A stretch of 64,000 bases of DNA from Mycobacterium seoulense (GTDB lineage Bacteria; Actinomycetota; Actinomycetes; Mycobacteriales; Mycobacteriaceae), in the NCBI RefSeq assembly GCF_010731595.1, contig NZ_AP022582.1, forward strand, positions 2,790,001-2,854,000, in the 5' to 3' direction. The notes beneath the pieces were generated by a model. That model was not told where the DNA came from, made no database searches, and saw nothing but the letters and a program-made list of their open reading frames with translations. A program made the translations under genes and the position numbers. Positions 8,672 through 19,200 of this stretch are shown one piece after another. Every line of letters starts with the position of its first letter. Positions within the stretch are counted from its first letter, which is position 1.

Positions 8672-9543
8672 GCCAGCCCCCTGACCGTGCGCGTCGGCGG
8701 GCGCACTCCCTGGATGGAGGCCACCATTTCCAGCACCCGCCGGGTCGCGGCGACCTCGTGCACGCGAAACATGCGCGCTCCGGCGGCGGCCGCCAGCGCG
8801 GTGGCCGCCAGCGTCCCCTCGAGCCGCTCGGTCAGTTCCACACCCAGAGTCTCCCCGACGAAGTCCTTGTTACTCAAAGCCATGAGCACGGGCCACCCGG
8901 TATTAACTAGATCGCCCACGTGACGCAACAACAGCAGCCCGTGGAAGGTGTTCTTGCCGAAATCGTGGGCCGGGTCGATCAGCACGCGATCGCGGGCCAC
9001 GCCGCGGGCGACCGCGCGCTCGGCGGCCGCCGTGACCTGGCGGATGACGTCGTCGACCACGCCGCGCGTGCTTGTTCCGTAGCTCACCCGGAACGGACGC
9101 GTGCGGGGCAGCGCACCGCCGGTGTGCGAGCACACCAGGCCCGCGCCGTACTCGGCGGCGACCTCGGCCAGGGCCGGGTCGATGCCGCCCCAGGTGTCGT
9201 TGATCAGGTCCGCCCCGGCCGCGCACGCCACCTTGGCCACCTCGGACCGCCAGGTGTCCACGCTGATCAGCTGGTCCGGATAGGCGCCGCGCAGCCATTC
9301 GATGAAGGGGATCAGCCGGGCGACCTCGGTCTGCGCGTCGACCTCCTGGCCGGGGCCGGCTTTGACACCCCCGACGTCGATGACGTCTGCGCCTTCGGCG
9401 ACGGCCCGGTGCGCGGCGGACCGGGCGGCCTCGTCGCTGAAGGTCGCACCCTTGTCGTAGAACGAGTCGGGGGTGCGGTTGACGATCGCCATGATCAGCG
9501 GGCGATCGCCGGCGACCGGGCGGCCGCACCAGGTGGATTTCAC
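8668..9543 (-). CDS. folP2: Dihydropteroate synthase homologue FolP2
   Basis: The 291-aa TIM-barrel protein is the second mycobacterial DHPS homologue. It has IMAIVNRTPDSF, the family's first signature, then DVGGVKAGPG and SVDTWR. M. tuberculosis FolP2 is reported to lack DHPS activity, and coupling to gpgS suggests a different role; I infer that only from context. The start is taken as GTG 9543 just before STWCGRPVAGDR. This is shorter than the annotated M. tuberculosis protein, whose extra N-terminus is repetitive. The C-terminus (EVAATRRVLEMVASIQGVRPPTR) is intact. Confidence 0.9.
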   Translation of the reverse strand: MKSTWCGRPVAGDRPLIMAIVNRTPDSFYDKGATFSDEAARSAAHRAVAEGADVIDVGGVKAGPGQEVDAQTEVARLIPFIEWLRGAYPDQLISVDTWRSEVAKVACAAGADLINDTWGGIDPALAEVAAEYGAGLVCSHTGGALPRTRPFRVSYGTSTRGVVDDVIRQVTAAAERAVARGVARDRVLIDPAHDFGKNTFHGLLLLRHVGDLVNTGWPVLMALSNKDFVGETLGVELTERLEGTLAATALAAAAGARMFRVHEVAATRRVLEMVASIQGVRPPTRTVRGLA

Positions 9544-9640
9544 ACGTCTATGGTGCCCGGTCCCCGCGCCGGGCGCGGGCCGGGGATCCAGTGCCCGGCC
9601 AGCCGCACGGTGAACGCGGCAGGTGCGGCTGGGCGGGCGT

Positions 9641-11425
9641 TCAGCCCCGCGGCCGCTTCCCGTCGGCCACTTCGTCGGGGTATTCGTCGTAATAGGGCAC
9701 GTAGCCCTCGTCGCGGCCGGCCAGCACGTACAACGGATCCGGCACGTCGGGTCCGTACGCCTGCTCGCGCAGCGACACCTTGCGGCTCTTGAACGTCGTG
9801 GTGTGCTCCAGCGACTCGACCACCCGCACGAACAGCGGCAACGCGTAGGCGGGCAGCTGGCCGTACACCGCGCGGGCCAGCGACTTGCCGTCGAACTCCG
9901 CCCCGTCGCGCAGCTTGACCGCGGCCATCCCGGCGCGGCCGCCGGTGCGGGGAATCTCGACACCGAAAACCGTGCATTCCTCCACCGAGTCGTCGGACGC
10001 CAGCGCCGCCTCCACCTGCGTGGTGGCGACGTTCTCCCCCTTCCACCGGAACGTGTCGCCGAGCCGGTCGACGAACGCGGCGTGGCCCATGCCCTGCGGG
10101 CTCATCACGTCACCGGAGTTGAACCAGACGTCGCCCTCGCGGAACGCGTTGCGCACCAACTTCTTTTCGCTCGACTCCTGATCGGTATAGCCGTCGAACG
10201 GCTGCAGCCGGTTGACCGGGCTGAGCAGCAGGCCGGGCTCGCCGGGGGGGACCCGGCGCACCCGCCCGTTGTCGTCGCGCAGCGGGGCCCCGGTGTCGGG
10301 GTCGTACTCCACGTAGGCCAGCGGCATCGGGAAGACGCCGGTGGTCCTGGGGACGTTGAAGATGTTGATGAACGCGGTGTTGCCCTCGCTGGAGGCGTAG
10401 AACTCGCAGACCCGGCCGATGTCGAACCGATTCGTGAACTCGTCCCAGATCTCGGGGCGCAGCCCGTTGCCGGCGATCACCCGCACCCGGTGCGCGCGGT
10501 CGGTGGCCTTGCGCGGCTGGTTGAGCAGGTACCGGCAGATCTCGCCGATGTAGATGAACGCCGTGGCTTCGGTGGCGATCACCTCGTCCCAGAACTTCGA
10601 CGCCGAGAACGACTTGCCCAGCGCCAGCGTCGCCCCGGAGTTGATCACCGACGACAACGCGACGGTCAGCGCGTTGTTGTGGTACAGCGGCAGGCAGCTG
10701 TACAGGGTGTCGGAGCTCTTCAGCCGCAGGCCGATACCGCCGAACGCGGCGAGCGCCTTCAACCAGCGCAGGTGGGTCATCACGCTGGCCTTCGGGAATC
10801 CCGTTGTGCCGGAAGTGAAGATGTAGAACGCGGTGTCCCTGGCCTGCACGGCCGACACCGACGCCGGGTTGGTGGCCGGGGCGCTGGCGGCGAATCGCTC
10901 CAGGTCGTCGACCGTCATGGTCTCGGTGTCGCCCGAGCCGCCGCACTCGGCGACCGCGCTGACCAGGTCGGTCTCCGCGATCAACACCTTGGCCTTCAGC
11001 AGGCCCAGGCTGTGCGCCAGGACCTCGCCGCGCTGGTGGTAGTTGAGCATCCCCGCGACCGCGCCGCACTTGACCGCGGCCAGCATGGCCAGCACCGCGT
11101 TGGGCGAGTTGCGCAGCATGATCGCGACGACGTCGCCGTGGCCGACACCGTGCGCGGCCAGCACGGCGGCGTACCTGTTGGCGGCGGCGTTGGCCTCGCC
11201 GTAGGTCAGTTGCTGGTCGCCGAACCGCAGGAAGATCCGGTCGCCGTAGCGGGCGGCGCGTTCCTGGAACACCGTGCCGATCGACTTCTTCGAACCCGGC
11301 TGGGCGAGCAGCCCGGTCATCGCCCCGCGCACGATCACCGGCATATCGGCCAGCAGCCCCGGCGCCCGCGATGCGATATCGGTCAGTTTGACCGCCGTGC
11401 GCGCTCCCCCGTCGTGATCGGCCAC
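9641..11425 (-). CDS. fadD6: Long-chain acyl-CoA synthetase FadD6 (very-long-chain/FATP type)
   Basis: The 594-aa ANL-superfamily enzyme adenylates fatty acids and joins them to CoA. The AMP-binding P-loop reads YIFTSGTTGFPKAS (near residue 210). Later motifs include CEFYASSEGN, VWFNSGDVM and the hinge/catalytic DRLGDTFRWKGENVAT typical of the FATP/FadD6 subgroup. A short N-terminal hydrophobic helix (GLLADMPVIVRGAMTGLL) may contact membrane. The start is GTG 11425. It lies 97 nt upstream of folP2 in the same direction, with no obvious terminator between. Confidence 0.93.
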   Translation of the reverse strand: MADHDGGARTAVKLTDIASRAPGLLADMPVIVRGAMTGLLAQPGSKKSIGTVFQERAARYGDRIFLRFGDQQLTYGEANAAANRYAAVLAAHGVGHGDVVAIMLRNSPNAVLAMLAAVKCGAVAGMLNYHQRGEVLAHSLGLLKAKVLIAETDLVSAVAECGGSGDTETMTVDDLERFAASAPATNPASVSAVQARDTAFYIFTSGTTGFPKASVMTHLRWLKALAAFGGIGLRLKSSDTLYSCLPLYHNNALTVALSSVINSGATLALGKSFSASKFWDEVIATEATAFIYIGEICRYLLNQPRKATDRAHRVRVIAGNGLRPEIWDEFTNRFDIGRVCEFYASSEGNTAFINIFNVPRTTGVFPMPLAYVEYDPDTGAPLRDDNGRVRRVPPGEPGLLLSPVNRLQPFDGYTDQESSEKKLVRNAFREGDVWFNSGDVMSPQGMGHAAFVDRLGDTFRWKGENVATTQVEAALASDDSVEECTVFGVEIPRTGGRAGMAAVKLRDGAEFDGKSLARAVYGQLPAYALPLFVRVVESLEHTTTFKSRKVSLREQAYGPDVPDPLYVLAGRDEGYVPYYDEYPDEVADGKRPRG

Positions 11426-11494
11426 GTCATCCCTCGATTCTGCGTATACAACTCGGCGGACAGCCTAATAGGGGTGGCGGGACCGCCGGCGCCC

Positions 11495-12058
11495 TCACTC
11501 GGGCGCACACGCCTCCACGGCGGCGCTCACCTTGTCGACCAGCAACAACCGGTCCATCGCGGGCGGCGAGACGTACCCGCTGTCGACCAATCCGCGCAGC
11601 CAGGTCCACAGGCCCTCGTAATGCCCCAGCGGATCGAGCATGACGATGGGTTTTCGGTGCAGGCCGAGGTAGCCCGTGGTCCACGAGTCCAGCAACTCGT
11701 CCAGGGTGCCGACGCCGCCGGGGAGCACGACGAACGCATCGGCGCGCTCCTCCATGACGTGCTTTCGCTCGTGCATGGTCTCGGTGACGATCAGTTCGTC
11801 GGCGTCGATGTCGGCGATCTCGACGCGCATCAGGATCTGGGGGATGACGCCGACGGTCCGGCCGCCGCGGGCGCGCGCCGCGGTCGCGACCGCGCCCATC
11901 GCCGAGACCCGGCCGCCGCCCCACACCAGCGTCCAACCGCGCTCGGCGATCGCCTCGCCGAGTTCGGTGGCGACGGCGAGCAATTCGGGATGCTGCGGGC
12001 CGGACGCGCAGTACACACACACCGCCCAGTCGCCTGGCGGCTCGCGTTCCGGGCGCAT
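11495..12058 (-). CDS. log: LOG-family phosphoribohydrolase (Rv1205-like)
   Basis: LOG enzymes release a free base from N6-modified AMP (cytokinin 5'-monophosphates). In M. tuberculosis Log (Rv1205) is a proteasome substrate whose accumulation yields toxic aldehydes. The 187-aa product has a Rossmann fold with TLVWGGGRVSAMG, the arginine-bearing MHERKHVM, and PGGVGTLDELLD, all diagnostic. ATG 12058 gives the family length. It faces away from the ATPase gene, with only 60 bp between the two starts, so a shared divergent promoter is likely. Confidence 0.93.
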   Translation of the reverse strand: MRPEREPPGDWAVCVYCASGPQHPELLAVATELGEAIAERGWTLVWGGGRVSAMGAVATAARARGGRTVGVIPQILMRVEIADIDADELIVTETMHERKHVMEERADAFVVLPGGVGTLDELLDSWTTGYLGLHRKPIVMLDPLGHYEGLWTWLRGLVDSGYVSPPAMDRLLLVDKVSAAVEACAPE

Positions 12059-12118
12059 ACAACGAAAGGTAGACCAAGCCTGCTGCGGGCGGCGCTCCGC
12101 GCGCAATAAACTCCGGCG

Positions 12119-14230
12119 ATGCCGGTTCGATGGAACGTCCCCCAGCACGCGTCGGCTCTCGAGCGGCTGGAGGCGGCGCTGTCGTCGGGCGGCGCCGTCG
12201 TGCTCGGACCGGACGGCTGCGGCAAGTCCACGTTGGCTCGGTTGGCCGCCGAGGGCTTCGGTCGCCGGCATCCCGGCACGCGTATCCGCTGGGTCACCGG
12301 CACCCCGACCGAACGCGCGGTTCCCTTCGGCGCCTTCAGCCACCTCGTCGAGATCGCCGACGTCGGCAAGCCGGCCGCGCTGTTGCGCGCCGCCCGGTCC
12401 TCGCTGGACGGTGACGACCTGCTGCTCGTGGTCGACGACGCCCACGACCTGGACATCTTGTCGGCCACGCTGGTGTACCAGCTGGCCCTGGTCGGTGCGG
12501 CCAGGATGATCGTCACCGGCCGCGCCGATTCGGCTCCCGAGGCCATCGCGGCGCTGTGGACCGATCACCTGCTCCCCCGCATCGACATCGAAGCGCCGGG
12601 CGGGACGACCACACCGGGCGAAGTCGACGCGTTCCTCGGCGAAATACCCGCCGCGGGGCGTGCGGTGCTGGACTACCTCGCCGTTGCCGAGCCACTGTCG
12701 CTCGCCGACCTCGACGCCCTCGCCGGCGCGGATGCGGTCGCGCAGGCGGCGGATTCGGGGGCGGTGGAGACGCGGGCGCGCGGCGGGTCCTCGGACGAAC
12801 CGGTGGTGTACACGGCCCACCCGCTGTTCGCCGAGCGAGCGCGCGCCGCGCTCGGCGGCGACGGCGCGCGGCAACGTCGCACCGATGTGGTCCGGCTGCT
12901 GTCCCGGCGCCCGTCGGAGCACCTCAGCGACCGGCTTCGGTTGGCGGCCCTGTCCCTGGACAGCGACGCCCCGCAGCCGACGGCCGAGGTGGTCGCCGCC
13001 GCGCAGCAGGCGCTGCGGCTGGGCGACCTCGCCCTCGGCGAACGGCTGGCCTCCTCCGCGCTGGAGCGATCCGGCGGATTGGCGGCGCGGCTGGCGCTGG
13101 CACACGCGCTGGCGTGGCAGGGCCGCGGCCGTGAGGCCGACGCGGTGCTGGCCGGCGTGGACCCCTCGGGGTTGACCGAAGCCGCCCTGATGGACTGGGC
13201 GCTGCTGCGCGCCGCCAACCAGTTCTGGATGCTCAGCGAGCCCGAGCGGGCGACCGCGTTCTTGCGCACCATCCGCAGTCGGTTCTCGGATGCGGGCGCG
13301 CGCACCACGCTCGACGCGCTGAGCGCCACGTTCGCGATGAACGCCGGCAACGTCGGGCACGCCGTGAAGGTCGCGGGCGAGGTGCTGGCCACGCCGGGCG
13401 CCGACGACCAGGCGGTGGCCTGGGCGGCCAGCGCGGCGGCGCTGTGCGCCGCGCGGCAGGGGCGTTTCGACGACGTCGAGCCGCTGGCCCAGCGCGCCCT
13501 GGCCGCCGAACATCCGGGATTGCTGCGCTTCACGATCGGGCTGGGGCAGACCACCGCGTTGTTGATGGCGGGCCGGCTCGACGAGGCACGCGAACTCGCG
13601 CAGCAGTTCACCGATTTCGCCGAGCTGCAACAGCCGGGTCGCGCGATCGGCGAGGTGCTGCTGGCCCACGTGCTGCTCGCCGACGGTGAATTCGCCAGAG
13701 CGGCAGCGCTACTGGGTCCGGCGGCCGCCACGTTGGAGCGCACCGGCTATTCGTGGGGGCCGCTGTCGTTGACGCTACTGGCCAGCGCGCTGGCCCAGCA
13801 GGGCGATATCGCCGCCGCGGGAAAAACATTGGGGCGGGCCGAATCCCGGCACGGAACCAAGTCGGCGCTGTTCGCGCCGGAGCTGGGCGTCGCCCGGGCG
13901 TGGCGGCTGGCCTCGATGCGCGACGCGCCCGGTGCGGTGGCCGCCGCCCGTGACGCCGCCCGGATGGCCGAGCGTGGCGGCCAGCGGGCGGTGGCGGTGC
14001 GGGTGTGGCACGATGCCGTGCGGCTGGGCGACACCCACGCGGCCGACCCGTTGTCCCGGATCACCGCCGAAATCGACTGTGCTGCGGGAAAACTCGCGCT
14101 CGCCCATGCGCAGGCGCTGGCGGCCCGCGACGAGGCGGCGTTGCTGGCGGTGTCGGACGACCTGGCGGCGGTGGGGATGCGCGCGGCGGCGGCCGACGCC
14201 GCCGCGCAGGCGCAGCGGTGCGGGGCCTGA
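12119..14230 (+). CDS. AAA/STAND-type ATPase, regulator-like (Rv1204c-like)
   Basis: The 703-aa protein starts with a P-loop ATPase domain: Walker [10 protein letters not shown] (about residues 32-40) and Walker [11 protein letters not shown] (about 101-110). A long alanine/leucine-rich helical region (about 250-700) follows and resembles the TPR-like part of LuxR/MalT-family regulators. No C-terminal helix-turn-helix is evident, so it may sense or scaffold rather than bind DNA. It is longer than my recollection of the M. tuberculosis homologue (about 560 aa). It converges on dapE, with 10 nt between stops. The cellular role is unknown. Confidence 0.85.
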   Translation: MPVRWNVPQHASALERLEAALSSGGAVVLGPDGCGKSTLARLAAEGFGRRHPGTRIRWVTGTPTERAVPFGAFSHLVEIADVGKPAALLRAARSSLDGDDLLLVVDDAHDLDILSATLVYQLALVGAARMIVTGRADSAPEAIAALWTDHLLPRIDIEAPGGTTTPGEVDAFLGEIPAAGRAVLDYLAVAEPLSLADLDALAGADAVAQAADSGAVETRARGGSSDEPVVYTAHPLFAERARAALGGDGARQRRTDVVRLLSRRPSEHLSDRLRLAALSLDSDAPQPTAEVVAAAQQALRLGDLALGERLASSALERSGGLAARLALAHALAWQGRGREADAVLAGVDPSGLTEAALMDWALLRAANQFWMLSEPERATAFLRTIRSRFSDAGARTTLDALSATFAMNAGNVGHAVKVAGEVLATPGADDQAVAWAASAAALCAARQGRFDDVEPLAQRALAAEHPGLLRFTIGLGQTTALLMAGRLDEARELAQQFTDFAELQQPGRAIGEVLLAHVLLADGEFARAAALLGPAAATLERTGYSWGPLSLTLLASALAQQGDIAAAGKTLGRAESRHGTKSALFAPELGVARAWRLASMRDAPGAVAAARDAARMAERGGQRAVAVRVWHDAVRLGDTHAADPLSRITAEIDCAAGKLALAHAQALAARDEAALLAVSDDLAAVGMRAAAADAAAQAQRCGA

Positions 14231-14240
14231 CCAGCCGCCG

Positions 14241-15305
14241 TCAGCCGGTGAGGTAGCCGCGCAGCATGGCCACCGCGGCGGTGATGTTGGCGACCGGGAC
14301 GCTCTCGTCGCGCCGGTGCGCCAGGTTGGGGTCGCCCGGGCCGAAGTTGACCGCCGGGATGCCCAGCGCGGCGAACCGCGCGACGTCGGTCCACCCGTAC
14401 TTCGCGCGCACCCGTCCCCCGGCGGCCTCGACCAGGGCCTTGGCCGCGGGCTGCGACAGCCCGGGCAAGGCCCCCGCGGCGGCGTCGGTCTGCTCGATGC
14501 GCACGTCGAGCCCGTCGAACACCTCGTGCACGTGCTCGAGCGCGGCGGTCGCCGACCGGTCGGGGGCAAACCGGAAGTTGACCGTCACCGCCGCCGCGTC
14601 GGGGATCACGTTGCCCGCGACGCCGCCGTCGATGCGCACCGCGGACAGGCCCTCGCGATACTCGCAACCGTCGATGTCGACGGCGCGGGCGGAGTACGCG
14701 GCCAGCCGGTCCAGCACGGCGCCCAGCTTGTGAATGGCGTTGTCGCCCAGCCACGGCCGCGCCGAGTGGGCGCGCGTCCCGGTGGCCGAGACCACGACGC
14801 GCAGCGTGCCCTGGCAGCCGGCTTCGATGTAGCCGCCGGTGGGTTCGCCCAGGATGGCCACGTCGGCGGACAGCCAGTCCGGCAACTCGCGCTCGATGCG
14901 GCCCAAACCGTTTGCCGCCGCGTCGATTTCCTCGCAGTCGTAGAACACCAGCGTCAGATCGTGCACCGGCTCGGCCACGGTGGCGGCCAGGTGCAGGAAG
15001 ACCGCGTCGCCCGATTTCATGTCCGCGGCGCCGCATCCGTACAGGTCGCCGTTCTCCCGGCGGCTGGGCAGGTTGCCCGCGACCGGCACGGTGTCCAGGT
15101 GTCCGGCCAGCAGCACCCGCGACGGCCGCCGGTGCCGGGTGCGCGCGAGCACGGCGTTGCCGTTGCGCACGATCTCGAAGCCGGACGTCTGGGCGCGCAG
15201 CGCGGACTCCACCTCGTCGGCCAGGCGCGCCTCGTCTCGCGATTCGCTGGGGATGTCGACCAACGCCGCGGTCAGCTCGATCGGGTCCGCGCGCAAGTCC
15301 AGCAC
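14241..15305 (-). CDS. dapE: Succinyl-diaminopimelate desuccinylase
   Basis: DapE hydrolyses N-succinyl-LL-diaminopimelate to LL-DAP, needed for lysine and peptidoglycan. The 354-aa M20 metallopeptidase shows the zinc motifs [24 protein letters not shown] and YDCEEID, plus the distal [25 protein letters not shown] 15305 begins [11 protein letters not shown] and gives the expected family length. It is divergent from dapD, 45 bp apart, so both DAP genes may share regulation. Confidence 0.96.
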   Translation of the reverse strand: MLDLRADPIELTAALVDIPSESRDEARLADEVESALRAQTSGFEIVRNGNAVLARTRHRRPSRVLLAGHLDTVPVAGNLPSRRENGDLYGCGAADMKSGDAVFLHLAATVAEPVHDLTLVFYDCEEIDAAANGLGRIERELPDWLSADVAILGEPTGGYIEAGCQGTLRVVVSATGTRAHSARPWLGDNAIHKLGAVLDRLAAYSARAVDIDGCEYREGLSAVRIDGGVAGNVIPDAAAVTVNFRFAPDRSATAALEHVHEVFDGLDVRIEQTDAAAGALPGLSQPAAKALVEAAGGRVRAKYGWTDVARFAALGIPAVNFGPGDPNLAHRRDESVPVANITAAVAMLRGYLTG

Positions 15306-15350
15306 GGGTCCCAGGTTATCCGCTGCCGAGCGGCAAGTAACCTGACCGCC

Positions 15351-16295
15351 GTGACTGGAGCTGTAGGCATCGGCCTGGCGACGCTGGCCGCCGACGGATC
15401 GATCCTCGACACGTGGTTTCCCGCACCGGAACTGACCGAGTCGGGCACCGGCGGCACGTCGCGCCTCGCCCTGTCGGATGTGCCTCCGGAGCTGGCCGCG
15501 CTGGTCGGCCGGGACGACGACCGCGGCACCGAGAGCATCGCCGTGCGCACCGTGATCGGTTCGCTCGAGGACGTGGCCGCCGACGCCTACGACGCCTACC
15601 TGCGACTGCATCTGCTGTCGCACCGGTTGGTGGCGCCGCATGGGCTGAACGCCGGCGGCCTGTTCGGGGTATTGACCAATGTCGTGTGGACTAACCGCGG
15701 GCCGTGCGCGATCGAGGGGTTCGAGGCGGTCCGCGCGCGGCTGCGCCGGCACGGCCCGGTGACCGTCTACGGCATCGACAAGTTCCCCCGCATGGTCGAC
15801 TACGTCGTGCCCACCGGGGTGCGCATCGCCGACGCCGACCGGGTGCGCCTCGGCGCCCACCTGGCGCCCGGGACGACGGTGATGCACGAGGGCTTCGTGA
15901 ACTACAACGCCGGCACGCTGGGCGCGTCGATGGTCGAGGGCCGCATCTCGGCCGGCGTGGTGGTGGGCGACGGGTCGGACATCGGCGGCGGCGCGTCCAT
16001 CATGGGCACGCTGTCCGGCGGCGGCACGGAGGTCATTTCGATCGGCAAGCGCTGCCTGCTCGGCGCCAACGCGGGGCTGGGCATCTCGCTGGGTGACGAC
16101 TGCGTCGTCGAGGCCGGCCTGTACGTGACCGCGGGCACCAAGGTCGCCACGCCCGACGGCCAGGTGCTCAAGGCCGCCGAGCTGTCCGGCGGCAACAACC
16201 TGCTGTTCCGCCGCAATTCGGTCAGCGGCGCCGTCGAGGTGGTGGCCCGCGGCGGTCAGGGCATCGCCCTCAACGAGGACCTGCACGCCAACTGA
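15351..16295 (+). CDS. dapD: 2,3,4,5-tetrahydropyridine-2,6-dicarboxylate N-succinyltransferase
   Basis: DapD succinylates tetrahydrodipicolinate in the DAP/lysine pathway. The 314-aa actinobacterial-type protein has a helical N-terminal domain followed by left-handed beta-helix hexapeptides ([48 protein letters not shown]). GTG 15351 directly begins the conserved N-terminus [15 protein letters not shown]. The stop lies 6 nt from the convergent MFS gene's stop. Confidence 0.96.
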   Translation: MTGAVGIGLATLAADGSILDTWFPAPELTESGTGGTSRLALSDVPPELAALVGRDDDRGTESIAVRTVIGSLEDVAADAYDAYLRLHLLSHRLVAPHGLNAGGLFGVLTNVVWTNRGPCAIEGFEAVRARLRRHGPVTVYGIDKFPRMVDYVVPTGVRIADADRVRLGAHLAPGTTVMHEGFVNYNAGTLGASMVEGRISAGVVVGDGSDIGGGASIMGTLSGGGTEVISIGKRCLLGANAGLGISLGDDCVVEAGLYVTAGTKVATPDGQVLKAAELSGGNNLLFRRNSVSGAVEVVARGGQGIALNEDLHAN

Positions 16296-16301
16296 GCGCG
16301 C

Positions 16302-17642
16302 CTACCTGTCGGCGGGGACTTCTTCGGCCGCCGGGGCGGCCCGCAGCGCGGTGCCTTTCGTTTCGGGCAGCAGGTAGACGGAGACGAAGCTGGCCCCCGC
16401 GAGGGTGGCCATCATGAGCCCGATCGCCCAGCTGCCGTACGTCGCCAGCAACGTGCCGGCGATCAACGGCGGCACGGCGGCGCCGAGGACACCGGCAAGG
16501 TTCATCGCCACCGCCGCGCCGCTGTAGCGGTAGCGCGTGGCGAACAGCTCGGGAACGAAGGCCCCGGTGGGCCCGTTGGCCACCGCCGCGGCGGCGAACA
16601 TGCCGAGGATGGCGACCGCGTACAACACCGGCTTGCCGGTGTCCATCAGCGGGATGACCGCGAACGCCCACGGCAGGCACGCCGCCAGCCCCCATAACAT
16701 CACCCGGCGCCGCCCGACCCGATCGGACATCCAGGCTCCGAACGACACGCACACCATGCTGGTCAGCCCGCCCAGGGCGCCGACGCCCCAGATGAAGCTC
16801 CGCGAGTAACCCAGGTGGTTGTGGGCGTACATGACGAGAAAGGTGTTGCCCAGGTAGACGAAGCCCATGCCGCCCAGGAAGCAGCCCGCGACGAGCACGA
16901 TCTCACGCCGCTGGAACCGCCAGAGCTCCGCGAGCGGCGCCTTGGGCACCAGCTCTCGGGCCTGTTCCTCCACGAAGAGCGGGGTCTCGTCGATGTTCAG
17001 CCGCACATACAGGGCGATGCCGATGAGCCCGCTGCTGATCAGGAACGGCACCCGCCACCCCCACTCCATGAATGCGGGACTGTTCTCGCCCATGGTGAGG
17101 TTCACGGCGAGGAAGGTCAGGCTGGCGAGGATGCCGGCGGTGCCGCCGCCGAGCAGGGTGAACATGCCGTACCACCCGCGTTTGCCGGCGGGGGCGTACT
17201 CGGCGCTCAGCAACACCGAGCCCGCCCATTCGCCGCCGACCGCGAACCCCTGAAACAGCCGCAGGACGATGAGGATCAACGGCGCCGCGGCGCCGATCGA
17301 GGCCGTGCTGGGGACCATGCCCACGCTCACGGTCGACGCGCCCATGATCGTCAGCGTCGCGACCAGGGTCTTCTTGCGGCCCAGCCGGTCCCCGAAGTAG
17401 CCGAAGACGGCCGCGCCCAAGGGGCGGGACAGGAACGCCGTCGCGAACGTCGCCATCGAGGCGATGGTGGCCAGCGTCGGGCCCAGGCCCGGGAAGAACA
17501 CCGTGGGAAAGACCAGCGCGGCCGCGGTCCCGTAGATCAGGAAGTCGTAGAACTCGATGGCCGAGCCGACGAGGCAGGCGGCCGCGATCCGCCGCATGGG
17601 GGTGGTGCCAGCGGTGCCCACGGACTGGGTCGCCTCACTCAT
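16302..17642 (-). CDS. MFS metabolite:H+ symporter, MHS family (Rv1200-like)
   Basis: The 446-aa protein has 12 predicted helices and the MHS-family signature AAACLVGSAIEFYDFLIYGTAAAL at helix 1. The MFS loop motif GYFGDRLGRKK follows helix 2, and RLFQGFAVGGEWAG lies in helix 4. MHS members import dicarboxylates, osmolytes or aromatic acids with protons; the exact substrate cannot be told. The gene starts at ATG 17642 and is convergent with dapD. No operon partner is evident, as fadD36 ends 108 bp upstream. Confidence 0.88.
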   Translation of the reverse strand: MSEATQSVGTAGTTPMRRIAAACLVGSAIEFYDFLIYGTAAALVFPTVFFPGLGPTLATIASMATFATAFLSRPLGAAVFGYFGDRLGRKKTLVATLTIMGASTVSVGMVPSTASIGAAAPLILIVLRLFQGFAVGGEWAGSVLLSAEYAPAGKRGWYGMFTLLGGGTAGILASLTFLAVNLTMGENSPAFMEWGWRVPFLISSGLIGIALYVRLNIDETPLFVEEQARELVPKAPLAELWRFQRREIVLVAGCFLGGMGFVYLGNTFLVMYAHNHLGYSRSFIWGVGALGGLTSMVCVSFGAWMSDRVGRRRVMLWGLAACLPWAFAVIPLMDTGKPVLYAVAILGMFAAAAVANGPTGAFVPELFATRYRYSGAAVAMNLAGVLGAAVPPLIAGTLLATYGSWAIGLMMATLAGASFVSVYLLPETKGTALRAAPAAEEVPADR

Positions 17643-17750
17643 GGTGGCCGTCGGGTCGATACACGGTTACGACGGTAGGTGAAGCTCCGCGGTCACGCTC
17701 GGCCGTGAAGCTGGCAACTTGCTGCGTGTCGTGGCGGCCGGCCGGCCGCC

Positions 17751-19172
17751 TCAGCCCTCGGCCAGCAGCCGCTTTTTCAGCACCTTGCCCATCGCGTTGC
17801 GGGGCAGCGCGTCGACCAGGCGCACCTCGCGTGGCCGCTTGTGCACCGAAAGCTCCTGGGCGACGTGGGCGATCAGGTCGTCGGCCTTCAGGTCGGCCGC
17901 GCCGACGACGAACGCGACGATCCGCTGGCCCAGGTCCGGGTCCGGCATCCCGACGACCGCCACCTCGCGCACCCCGGGATGACCGAGCAACGCCGTTTCG
18001 ATTTCGCCGGCGCCGATCCGGTAGCCGCCGGACTTGATCAGGTCGACCGACTCGCGGCCCACGATGCGGTGCATGCCCCCGCCGTCGATGACCGCGACGT
18101 CGCCGGTGCGGTACCAGCCGTCGGCGTCGAACGCCTCGGCGGTGGCCTCCGGACGGTTGAGGTACCCGTCGAACATCGTCGGGCCCCGAACCTCAAGGCG
18201 CCCAACGGTTTCCCCGTCGTGCGGCACCTCGGCGCCGGTGTCGTCGAGCAGCCGGGTTTCCACGCCGGTGAGGGGCAGGCCCACCCAGCCCGCACGTCGC
18301 TCGCCGTCGGCGCGGGTCGACAGGGTGATCAGCGATTCGGAGGCGCCGTACCGTTCGACCGGCTCGTGCCCGGTGAGGTGGGCCAGCCGCTCGAACACGG
18401 GCACCGGCAGCGGCGCGCTGCCCGAAACCAGCAGCCGGGCCGGACGCAGCGCCCGGGCGGCCGCCTCGTCGGCCGCCACCCGTGACCACACGGTGGGTAC
18501 GCCGAAGTACAGCGTGCCGCCGGCGTCCGCACAAGCCTGCGCGTAGCCCGCCGGCGTCGGTCTTCCCGTGTGCACGAAGCGATTTCCCACCCGCAGCGAC
18601 CCGAGCAATCCCAGCACCAGCCCGTGCACGTGGAACAGCGGCAGGCCGTGCACCAGCACGTCGTCGGCCGTCCACTGCCAGGCCTGCGCCAGGGCGTCGA
18701 GGTCGGCCGCGATCGCGCGCCGGCTCAGCACCACCCCCTTGGGCAGGCCGGTGGTGCCCGAGGTGTAGATGATCATCGCGGTGGTGTCCGGCGACGGCTC
18801 GGGGTAGCGGTGCCAGGACCGGGCGTGCAGCCGCACCGGGATGTGCGGCAGCCCCTCCGACTCGTCCGGCACGGGCCCGAGCCAGGCCCGCACCCCCGAG
18901 TCGGTGAGCATGTGCCGGCGTTCGGCCGCACCGACGTCCGCGGGCACCGGCACGAACGGGACGCCGGCGATCAGGCAACCGGTCACCGCGAGGACGGTCG
19001 CCGCGGTCGGCGTGGCCAGGATCGCCACCCGTTCCGCCCCGGCGACCCGCTCGGCCACCGACGTGGCGGCGCCGACCAGGTCGCTGCGGCTCAGCACGGT
19101 GCCGTCGATGCGCACCGCATCGGCGATGTCGGTGGCGGTGACCGCCGCGGGATTCAGGGACGCCAGCAGCAC
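17751..19172 (-). CDS. fadD36: Acyl-CoA (malonyl-CoA-type) synthetase FadD36
   Basis: The 473-aa ANL enzyme is short for a FadD, matching the malonyl/medium-chain CoA ligase group. The P-loop is MIIYTSGTTGLPKGVV (about residue 135). Further motifs are ERYGASESLIT, GWYRTGDVAVID, RIVGRESVDLIKSGGYRI and the C-terminal lysine in PRNAMGKVLKKRL. The start is GTG 19172. It lies 28 nt downstream of the alpha/beta hydrolase gene and may be its operon partner, as in M. tuberculosis. Confidence 0.92.
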   Translation of the reverse strand: MLLASLNPAAVTATDIADAVRIDGTVLSRSDLVGAATSVAERVAGAERVAILATPTAATVLAVTGCLIAGVPFVPVPADVGAAERRHMLTDSGVRAWLGPVPDESEGLPHIPVRLHARSWHRYPEPSPDTTAMIIYTSGTTGLPKGVVLSRRAIAADLDALAQAWQWTADDVLVHGLPLFHVHGLVLGLLGSLRVGNRFVHTGRPTPAGYAQACADAGGTLYFGVPTVWSRVAADEAAARALRPARLLVSGSAPLPVPVFERLAHLTGHEPVERYGASESLITLSTRADGERRAGWVGLPLTGVETRLLDDTGAEVPHDGETVGRLEVRGPTMFDGYLNRPEATAEAFDADGWYRTGDVAVIDGGGMHRIVGRESVDLIKSGGYRIGAGEIETALLGHPGVREVAVVGMPDPDLGQRIVAFVVGAADLKADDLIAHVAQELSVHKRPREVRLVDALPRNAMGKVLKKRLLAEG

Positions 19173-19200
19173 GTGAGCAGGCTACCCGGCGGCCGCGCGG

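Noticed and set aside
8668..9963. N-terminal extension of folP2 to 9963
   Set aside because: The extra residues are a shadow of the fadD6 coding region in another frame. Conserved FolP2 text starts at GTG 9543.
9623..12109. Long plus-strand open frame across fadD6 and log
   Set aside because: Same cause: antisense shadow. fadD6 and log have clear catalytic motifs and conserved neighbours.
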